DNA from: Bacteroidota bacterium
Lineage (GTDB): Bacteria; Bacteroidota; Bacteroidia; Chitinophagales; LD1
Length of the DNA: 7,197 bases
Assembly: GCA_018267355.1 (NCBI GenBank)
Contig: JAFDYP010000318.1
Location: 1-7,197 of the forward strand
Direction: 5' to 3'
Part shown: positions 1-5,451 of the stretch, piece by piece
Layout of the letters: the number at the start of each line of letters is the position of its first letter
How positions within the stretch are numbered: position 1 is the first letter of the stretch
Notes under the pieces: generated by a model
The model's input: only the letters and a program-made list of their open reading frames with translations
Database searches by the model: none
Told to the model about the DNA's origin: nothing
Position numbers and translations under genes: made by a program

Positions 1-355
1 CATCCAGCAGATCAAAAAGGAACGCATAATCGCCAAAGAAATAAATATCATTATCGATATAGATCACCTTGTCCGATTTCTCCTCCAGCAGATAGTGGAG
101 GAATACGGGCTTCAGGGACCAGCGTAGTTTATCTGCAGAGGATCTGTACTTGGATACGATGCTCTGTGCAGATGGCAGGTGGGCGACATCAGGGATTTGA
201 TACAAGGCTATATTGCCGGGAGGTACCTTATCCATCAGGTCCTCCGTGCATAGCACATGCAGGAAGGCATCCGTATGTATCCTGCGCAGTGAGTCATAGA
301 GCGCCAGCGTCTTGTGGAGGTGGTCTGCGGATGAGATCGTGCAGAAGTGATACAT
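1..355 (-). CDS. GT-A fold glycosyltransferase, N-terminal part (cut by window edge)
   Basis: The first 118 residues of a protein running off the left edge. It starts MYHFCTISSADH, followed by a helix-like TLALYDSLRRIH, which is the usual opening of nucleotide-sugar-dependent transferases (first beta strand, then the helix near the sugar-nucleotide site). At residues 82-107 there is KPVFLHYLL, a short turn, then DKVIYIDNDIYFF. The D101-N-D103 triad is a DxD motif, which in GT-A enzymes holds the divalent metal and nucleotide-sugar diphosphate. The layout resembles GT8-like nucleotide-diphospho-sugar transferases. No signal peptide is visible, so a cytoplasmic location is likely. The ATG at 355 is the only ATG between the upstream in-frame stop (395-397) and the conserved start. 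The gene lies 39 bases downstream of the omega-amidase and is probably co-transcribed with it. Donor and acceptor sugars cannot be deduced, and the C-terminal half is not seen. Confidence 0.82.
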   Translation of the reverse strand, partial: MYHFCTISSADHLHKTLALYDSLRRIHTDAFLHVLCTEDLMDKVPPGNIALYQIPDVAHLPSAQSIVSKYRSSADKLRWSLKPVFLHYLLEEKSDKVIYIDNDIYFFGDYAFLFDLLD

Positions 356-394
356 GATATCCGAAGTTATGCAAAATGCAGTAATCCCTTTTGA

Positions 395-1195
395 TTATAA
401 TAATTGGAAAGGATCCGCATCTCTGAGAAACTGAAACTGGCGGCGTACCTTGACCAGCTCTGTAAAGCTGAGTGTGGTGATGAAAATGTCTTGATCACCT
501 TCCTTGCGGTAGAGGATGTTTCCCAATGGATCTATCACAGATGTATCTCCGGTATATGTGATCCCGGTCCCATCATCTCCTACACGATTCACGCCTATTA
601 CATAAGACTGGTTTTCTATAGCTCTGGCTTGCAGGAGCGTTTTCCACGCCAGGGCCCGGCGGTCGGGCCAGTTGGCGGAGTAGGTCAGTAGGTCGTAAGT
701 TGCCTCGCGCTCTTTATTGATCGCATTGCGTGACCATATCGGAAATCTCAGGTCATAGCAGATCATCGGGCAGATACGCCAGCCTTTCAGCGTGACGATC
801 AGTCGCTCCGATCCGGGCGTATATATCCGGGGCTCATCAGAGAGTGAGAAGAGGTGCTTTTTGTCGTAGGTTTCATAGCTGCCGTCGGGACGCATCCAGA
901 TGAGGCGGTTATAGTATTTCCGGTCATGGCCCTCACCCTCGTATAGCATCAGGCTGCCGGTTATCACGCAGTTTTTTCGCGCTGCGGCGCGCTTCATCCA
1001 TGTCACGGCGCTACCATCCATGCCTTCTGCCAGACGTACCGGCACCATACTGAAGCCCGTACTGAACATCTCCGGCAGTACCACCAGATCTGCATCTGTG
1101 ATACTATCTACCAGCCTGTCCATCATCTCCAGATTGGCCCCTATATCCTCCCAGTGGAGAACAGTCTGTATGGTGGCGATACGCAGATCCGTCAT
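395..1195 (-). CDS. yafV: Omega-amidase YafV-like (nitrilase superfamily carbon-nitrogen hydrolase)
   Basis: A complete 266-residue protein, close to the length of E. coli YafV. The nitrilase catalytic triad is in place: Glu42 in LPEMFSTGFSM, Lys112 in YDKKHLF, and nucleophile Cys146 in ICYDLRFPIWSRN. Other family blocks follow: the YSANWP strand (YVANWP in YafV), LLQARAIENQSYVIGVNRVG, and a C-terminal FLRDADPFQL matching the YafV tail. Members of this family hydrolyse the omega-amide of 2-oxoglutaramate or 2-oxosuccinamate, giving 2-oxoglutarate or oxaloacetate plus ammonia. In other organisms this is linked to transaminase and methionine-salvage metabolism. No signal peptide is seen, so it is cytoplasmic. 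The start ATG at 1195 gives MTDLRIATIQ, the expected first beta strand. It is divergent from the histidine kinase and followed by the glycosyltransferase, a pairing with no obvious functional logic. Identification is from motif recall, not a search. Confidence 0.93.
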   Translation of the reverse strand: MTDLRIATIQTVLHWEDIGANLEMMDRLVDSITDADLVVLPEMFSTGFSMVPVRLAEGMDGSAVTWMKRAAARKNCVITGSLMLYEGEGHDRKYYNRLIWMRPDGSYETYDKKHLFSLSDEPRIYTPGSERLIVTLKGWRICPMICYDLRFPIWSRNAINKEREATYDLLTYSANWPDRRALAWKTLLQARAIENQSYVIGVNRVGDDGTGITYTGDTSVIDPLGNILYRKEGDQDIFITTLSFTELVKVRRQFQFLRDADPFQLL

Positions 1196-1266
1196 AGCCG
1201 TAAAGATAATGAAACGTTAACCATGCTCATGGGGATAATCAGCTATTTTGTGGAACTTAGCACCTC
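1196..1266. promoter_or_regulatory. Divergent intergenic region with a small inverted repeat
   Basis: This 71-base spacer separates two divergent genes, so it should carry promoters in both directions. At 1221-1232 there is a perfect inverted repeat, CCATG-CT-CATGG, near the middle, which could be an operator half-site pair or chance. On the plus strand TATTTTG (1244-1250) is one base short of the Bacteroidota -7 consensus TAnnTTTG. On the minus strand TATCTTTA (1208-1201) is one mismatch away but almost abuts the amidase start. No matching -33 TTG box was found at the right distance for either. No strong ribosome binding site precedes the kinase ATG. Confidence 0.3.
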
Positions 1267-2307
1267 ATGAAAGGCAGTATACAATGGGGTGTATCCGTAC
1301 TGACAGCTATGGTCGTATCACTGACCACTACCCTCGTCATGTACCTGGCGGACCTGCTGCACTGGGCCGCCTTTCAGCAGTCTCTATATTTTATCCTGCC
1401 CCCTCTTGTATTTCTCTCGTGCTACCTGATCGTCTATGTCACGATGAGGGAGTTTATTTTTATCAAGCTGCTGCGTATCTACGAGCTGATAGATGGTTTT
1501 CGCGAGGATAAAAGTGACATAGAGGACAAGAATATTTTTGATGCCGTGCAGACCAGGGTCATGGAGTTCTCACTGCAAAAATCCAAGGAGATAGAGCAGC
1601 TCAAAAAGCTGGAGCAATACCGCAAGGAATTTCTGGGCAATGTATCTCACGAGTTGAAGACGCCTATCTTCAATATACAAGGCTACCTGGAGACACTCCT
1701 GGATGGTGGCATGGAAGATGAGAAGATCGCTAAAGACTTTCTCACGAGAGCCTCGCGCAATACGGAGCGCCTCAGCGAAATAGTGAGCGACCTACTGCTT
1801 ATATCCCAGTATGAGTCCGGCGACCTGACCCTGCATATGACCACATATGACATAGTAGATCAGGTGAGGGAGATCTATGAGAGCTTTATGATACAGGCCC
1901 GGTCAAAGAATATTGACCTTCGCTTTCGCGATATGAGTATGGAGCCCGTATTCGTCACCGCAGATAAGCTGAGGATCGGGCAGGTGTTTTACAATCTCGT
2001 GGCCAATGCGATCAAATATTGCAATGAGGGCTGTTTTGTCTCTGCCTCCTTTACGGCCCAGGAGGATAAAATAATGATAGAGATACGAGACAATGGTCCG
2101 GGTATCGCTCAGGAACATCTCAGTCGGCTCTTTGAGCGTTTCTATCGGGTAGACCGCGCGCGCTCCCGCGACAAGGGTGGTACGGGCCTGGGCCTGGCCA
2201 TCGCAAAGCACATCATGGAGGCACACAAGCAATCTATCACAGTGGCCAGCGCCGTCGGCCTCGGTACTACCTTCTCTTTTTCATTGCAAAGGCCCGCAGC
2301 ACACTGA
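1267..2307 (+). CDS. Sensor histidine kinase, PhoR-like, with minimal extracytoplasmic loop
   Basis: A 346-residue inner-membrane two-component kinase. Two hydrophobic segments (about residues 8-30 and 40-60) are joined by a loop of about ten residues (HWAAFQQSL), so almost nothing projects outside. This resembles kinases that sense within the membrane or through a partner protein. A linker helix (about 61-120), coiled-coil-like around SKEIEQLKKLEQYRKEF, leads to the dimerisation and phosphoacceptor domain. His128 lies in FLGNVSHELKTPIFNIQGYLE. The ATP-binding domain is complete: N box VFYNLVANAIKY (Asn243, Asn247), G1 box DNGPGIA (275-281), F box LFERFYRVDRARS, and G2 box GGTGLGLAIA (304-313). 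All catalytic residues are present, so it should autophosphorylate. Its response regulator is not in the window: the upstream neighbour is a divergent amidase and the downstream one a large exported protein 84-96 bases away. The signal it senses is unknown. Confidence 0.93.
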   Translation: MKGSIQWGVSVLTAMVVSLTTTLVMYLADLLHWAAFQQSLYFILPPLVFLSCYLIVYVTMREFIFIKLLRIYELIDGFREDKSDIEDKNIFDAVQTRVMEFSLQKSKEIEQLKKLEQYRKEFLGNVSHELKTPIFNIQGYLETLLDGGMEDEKIAKDFLTRASRNTERLSEIVSDLLLISQYESGDLTLHMTTYDIVDQVREIYESFMIQARSKNIDLRFRDMSMEPVFVTADKLRIGQVFYNLVANAIKYCNEGCFVSASFTAQEDKIMIEIRDNGPGIAQEHLSRLFERFYRVDRARSRDKGGTGLGLAIAKHIMEAHKQSITVASAVGLGTTFSFSLQRPAAH

Positions 2308-2403
2308 CCTGTCTGTTAAATCGTTCAAATTTGCAGGGCGTTGTCCTTGTTTCTGTGAAAAAGTGAGGAGACGTCCGCGATTAGAATTAACTTGCTTAGC
2401 AGA
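2308..2403 (+). other. Intergenic region before the large exported protein
   Basis: This short gap holds weak signals only. CAAATTTG (2326-2333) is one base from the Bacteroidota -7 consensus TAnnTTTG, but no TTG lies at the -33 distance. AGGGC-GTT-GTCCT (2335-2347) can form a 5-bp stem with one G-U pair, followed by a mixed, not pure, T-rich run, so it is at best a poor terminator. A purine stretch, GAGGAG (2365-2370), resembles a Shine-Dalgarno sequence but lies over 20 bases before either possible start. Whether the next gene has its own promoter or reads through from the kinase cannot be decided. Confidence 0.25.
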
Positions 2404-5400
2404 GTGAAAAAATTGTTTTTTCTGGTTGGCCTATGTGTGCTGCTGGCTGATGTAGGGATGGCTCAGGGGGAGGTCTCGCACTATGAGGACTCTGTGCGCT
2501 GGAGTCTCCAGTATGTCAAGCGGCGGCTGGGAGTGCGTGACAGTATTTTTATGACCACAGCCGACTCCTTGAGCCGCTACGCCGTGAACGATACTTTCAC
2601 TAGCGGACAGCAGGTGCAAAACCTTCACGGCCTGCATCAGCTACTCGTGCGGATGACAGACCGCAGCGCTCTGCTGGATGGCAGATATACAGATCAGCTG
2701 CAGTTTGCTTTTGTTATTATGGACTGGCGCAGAGAGGGGGTATTGTATGATCAGCTTTGCCTCTCGCCTGGCTTTGCCCTCAGATGCGCAGCGCTCTTTG
2801 CGTCAGATACGGCCGGACAGCGTTTTATCAGCTATGTATGCGAAAGCGATCCCGGCAAGGTGCTGGCCAGTGCAGATCAGCTCCCGGCTGATGACTACTA
2901 CCGCCGGGTGATAGAGCGTGCTATCCTCAGCGATCCTGATTTTGCCAAAAGATATTTTTTTAGTGATAACGCTGTGAGCAGGACTGCCGCAGGCAGCAGT
3001 GATACATTGGTACGCAGGTTGTATAAACTATTCAGTGACTATGGCAGCAAGACGAGGGCATTTGTGTTGTATGATGCCATAGCCAGAGATATCATCTCAA
3101 AAGCAGAGGCAGACTCTATAGCAGAAGACAACCATCTGATGCTGCGTATCCTCATCACACTGCTGGCTACGGAGCAGCCGCTGGGCAAGCGCTCGCTCCT
3201 CCGCGAAACAGAATACAGGGTGGTGGAGCAGATGCGCCAGTCCTCTCTCTGGCCGCAGGCACGGATATCTGAGACCTTTGCACCGCTGAGTGCTGATGAA
3301 AAGCTGGTCATGCTGGCCTATGGCTACAGGGAGTGCGGGTCGAGGGCGCTGGAGGTATACCTGCGTCAGATGGAGAAAGCCGACCTGAGCACCGTGAGTC
3401 CTGCACTGATCAGAAACCTCTCTGACGGGCCACTGCCCGGCCTGATAAAGGCGCTGGACAAAGAGGACAAGCTCGCTGCATTTCTGGAGCCTTTCAGTCC
3501 GGAGGAGCAGCATAACCTGACTAAGCTCCTGGCCGCGAATGAAAGGCGTGAAGCTCAGCCGCAGCTACGCGCTGTGATAGCTGATACGCAAGCAGAAGAT
3601 ATATCGATACCCGCTCCGGAGCTGGAGCCTGAGGCAAAACCGGAACCGACGGTAAAAGAAATGCCACGCCCGCATAAGGTACCGAGGTCAAAACCGGAGC
3701 CTGCAGATGAGATGGTAGTAGAGCCGGTGCATGTCGTCCTGAGTGATTCTGCCAAAGGCCTGCTGGCACTCAAAAGAAACATCTTCATGGCATTGCAGGA
3801 TATTCCATCCTTCGTGCACAAATCATACGCCAGGGCTGCGCTCCTGTATGCGGCTATGGTAGAGCCTGATGAGGTGATCAAGAAAGTAGAAATGTACAAG
3901 GGGAAATACTGGTGCAAGGATGTACTCGAGCAGGCAGCACTGAATGCGCCCATCACTGCGCGCAGGTACCTGGACAATAAAACGCATCCCGTCACTGTCA
4001 TCCTGACCTATAGCCAGAACCCGGCGATAAAGAAGTTGATCAGGCTCAACCGTGACGCAGAGTACCAGTCTAAGCCATTCCTGCTGTTTGATGAAATGGT
4101 GCATGATAGCCTCAGCCTATCGGGTGCTACAGAGATCAGCAGTAATGAGGCCCGCCTGTTTCGGGAGCTGATGCGGATCTCCGCCCGTCGAAACTACCTG
4201 GGCCGGTACAATGTAGAAGAAGAGATGAACTACTACGCGCTGCACTACGTGCGTAGCCTCAATGACAAGGCCGGGCAGCCGGAGCATATCCGTTTTGCAG
4301 CGGTAGATGATCTGAGCTGCGATGAGCTCTACTACATGATGGTATATGGTAGGGAGGAGGTATTCAACTCTACCTTTGAGGGCATGTATGCGCGCTTTGA
4401 GCGCAAGTGCAGTGCCAGCGGGCAATGGACGGCAGCTCATTTTACAGCCTATCCGCATTACCGGTCTTTTATCGCGCTGTGCGCCACCTATGGCCGGCTG
4501 GATAGGTTCCTTTCTTTATTTGCTCCATCAGACCGCATAGAGCTGCTCACTGCCTTTGCCACCGGCCTGCAAAACGAGCCGGACGAGCTGTCAGAGGCAG
4601 CTACGGTAGCAGAGACTATAGCCAACACCAATACTCCCGCTACGCTGCAGACGCTGCTCTCAGTGGTCAAAAGGTCTTACACAGCGTTTGATTCCATACA
4701 GGATTATAACGGTATGTCCATCTATGGCATACTCGCTGCCCTGTGTCGCGACAAAGTCTCTCCCGACCAGGCATGGTATACTATGATGGCGCATAAATAT
4801 AAAACAGGTTCTCTCACCACCTTGTCCAGCAGGGCGCTGACGGGGCAGAAGCCTTTCATAGAGCGCATGTATTTCTATGATGATGAAGATGGCCGCGACT
4901 CTTATCAAAACTTCCTGAAGACATTCTCCGGCTCACAAGATTGGCGCATAGAGCAGAACTACAGCTATGTGAAGGTAGCCTCGCAGACCGGGGCAAAAAT
5001 CGAGATCTATGCCAATAAAGCAGACCTGCCTGAGAGCGGGGATAAAGAGATATGCAAGGTCATAGCAGACAATAACTATGAGGTGAAATGTGTGATACAC
5101 CGCGGCCATAGTTTTCATACAGAGGAGACGCTGAATAGAGTACCCAGTACAGCGCGCTTTGTACTGGTCGGTTCGTGTGGCGGCTTTTACAAAATAAACA
5201 TAGCCTTGCGCAAGGCACCTGATGCCCAGATCATAGCTACGCGCCAGATAGGGGTGAAGCAGGTCAATGACCCGCTGCTCTTTAGCTTCAATGAGTACCT
5301 GCGCAAGGGCCGGGATATCAACTGGAAGACCTTTTGGGATGAAATGAGGACCAAGGTCGGCGCCAGCAGCTATTTCAATGACTACGTGCCGCCACATAAA

Positions 5401-5451
5401 AACCTGGAGGCATTATTTGTCAGGGCATACTACGAGATCATGGGTGGATGA
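2404..5451 (+). CDS. Large exported protein with duplicated helical module and C-terminal putative caspase-like (clan CD) domain
   Basis: About 1015 residues with no recognised full-length family. The GTG at 2404 was chosen because it gives a textbook signal peptide (MKKLFFLVGLCVLLADVGMA, cleavage near residue 20). A TTG at 2392 would add four residues, and no Shine-Dalgarno sequence decides between them. Layout: signal peptide; module A (about 136-377), helix-rich; Pro/Glu/Lys-rich linker (398-442); module B (about 474-722), homologous to A; a helical middle part; and a C-terminal domain from MYFYDDEDG (822-830) to the end. The C-terminal domain has IHRGHSFH (898-905), then RFVLVGSCGG (918-927), IIATRQIG (943-950), NWKTFWDEM and DYVPPHKNL (993-1001). 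The His-spacer-hydrophobic strand-Gly-Ser-Cys order is the clan CD peptidase signature, with His899 or His902 and Cys925 as the candidate dyad. It is likely periplasmic or extracellular. Its stop overlaps the start of the paralogous next gene. Proteolytic function is inference only. Confidence 0.85.
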   Translation: MKKLFFLVGLCVLLADVGMAQGEVSHYEDSVRWSLQYVKRRLGVRDSIFMTTADSLSRYAVNDTFTSGQQVQNLHGLHQLLVRMTDRSALLDGRYTDQLQFAFVIMDWRREGVLYDQLCLSPGFALRCAALFASDTAGQRFISYVCESDPGKVLASADQLPADDYYRRVIERAILSDPDFAKRYFFSDNAVSRTAAGSSDTLVRRLYKLFSDYGSKTRAFVLYDAIARDIISKAEADSIAEDNHLMLRILITLLATEQPLGKRSLLRETEYRVVEQMRQSSLWPQARISETFAPLSADEKLVMLAYGYRECGSRALEVYLRQMEKADLSTVSPALIRNLSDGPLPGLIKALDKEDKLAAFLEPFSPEEQHNLTKLLAANERREAQPQLRAVIADTQAEDISIPAPELEPEAKPEPTVKEMPRPHKVPRSKPEPADEMVVEPVHVVLSDSAKGLLALKRNIFMALQDIPSFVHKSYARAALLYAAMVEPDEVIKKVEMYKGKYWCKDVLEQAALNAPITARRYLDNKTHPVTVILTYSQNPAIKKLIRLNRDAEYQSKPFLLFDEMVHDSLSLSGATEISSNEARLFRELMRISARRNYLGRYNVEEEMNYYALHYVRSLNDKAGQPEHIRFAAVDDLSCDELYYMMVYGREEVFNSTFEGMYARFERKCSASGQWTAAHFTAYPHYRSFIALCATYGRLDRFLSLFAPSDRIELLTAFATGLQNEPDELSEAATVAETIANTNTPATLQTLLSVVKRSYTAFDSIQDYNGMSIYGILAALCRDKVSPDQAWYTMMAHKYKTGSLTTLSSRALTGQKPFIERMYFYDDEDGRDSYQNFLKTFSGSQDWRIEQNYSYVKVASQTGAKIEIYANKADLPESGDKEICKVIADNNYEVKCVIHRGHSFHTEETLNRVPSTARFVLVGSCGGFYKINIALRKAPDAQIIATRQIGVKQVNDPLLFSFNEYLRKGRDINWKTFWDEMRTKVGASSYFNDYVPPHKNLEALFVRAYYEIMGG
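2809..3534 (+). repeat. Protein-level repeat module, copy A (first exported protein)
   Basis: Residues about 136-377 of the first exported protein. Landmarks shared with the other copies are: DPGKVL; VIERAILSDPDFAKRYF; FVLYDAIARDIISKAEADSI; a block ending EQPLGKRSLL; FAPLSADEKLVMLAYGYRE; and LAAFLEPFSPEEQ. The pattern of short amphipathic helices suggests an alpha-solenoid-like fold. Compared with copies B and C it lacks the STFxGxYxRF block and is not followed by a caspase-like domain, so it is the most diverged copy. Confidence 0.6.
3595..3729 (+). other. Pro/Glu/Lys-rich interdomain linker
   Basis: Residues about 398-442 of the first exported protein, including PAPELEPEAKPEPT and PRSKPEPADE. 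This low-complexity, charged and proline-rich stretch is the kind used as an extended spacer between folded exported domains. It lies exactly between the two homologous modules, marking the join of the internal duplication. At DNA level two similar units, aaaaccggaacc (about 3637) and aaaaccggagcc (about 3690), hint at local slippage growth. Confidence 0.7.
3823..4569 (+). repeat. Protein-level repeat module, copy B (first exported protein)
   Basis: Residues about 474-722 of the first exported protein. It lines up with copy A through EPDEVI, VLEQAALNAPITARRYL, FLLFDEMVHDSLSLSGATEI, RYNVEEEMNYYALHYVR, LSCDELYYMMVYGREEVF and LDRFLSLFAPSDR. With the next gene's copy it additionally shares STFEGMYARF (656-665) and the continuation into the C-terminal domain, so B is closer to the next gene's module than to A. 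Confidence 0.65.
4867..5448 (+). other. Putative clan CD (caspase-like) peptidase domain, complete copy
   Basis: Residues about 822-1015 of the first exported protein. Order of elements: MYFYDDEDG (probable first strand and acidic turn), a helix (NFLKTF), strand KIEIYAN, helix, strand ending in IHRGH (His codons at 5098 and 5107), a short spacer, strand RFVLVGSCGG (Cys codon at 5176), helix, strand AQIIATRQIG, then a helix with NEYLRKG and NWKTFWDEM. The strand, His, strand, small-residue-Cys order, followed by a second hydrophobic strand and a helix, parallels separase, CHAT and gingipain domains. The His-to-Cys distance (23-26 residues) is shorter than in caspases and somewhat shorter than in gingipains. 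The family assignment is inferred from pattern only. Confidence 0.55.

Noticed and set aside
404..691. Plus-strand open frame of 95 codons
   Set aside because: It lies inside the omega-amidase on the opposite strand, whose catalytic motifs are intact, and its own translation shows no family-like pattern.
1201..1208. TATCTTTA on the minus strand as the amidase -7 promoter element
   Set aside because: It has one mismatch to TAnnTTTG, no -33 TTG partner, and would put the transcription start at about the start codon.
2335..2347. Hairpin AGGGC-GTT-GTCCT as terminator of the kinase gene
   Set aside because: The stem is only five pairs including a G-U, and the following bases (TGTTTCTG) are not a T tract.
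3555..4001. Minus-strand open frame of 148 codons (and similar ones at 3097-3513 and 4933-5397)
   Set aside because: All lie antisense to the large exported protein, whose frame shows conserved motifs matched by its paralogue. The antisense translations are Ser/Ala- or His/Arg-biased by-products.
5098..5118. HRGHSFH read as an HxxHxxH zinc-binding site
   Set aside because: The spacing could fit a metal site, but the following GSCGG strand and helix pattern fits a Cys-protease core better. The third His cannot be checked in the truncated paralogue.
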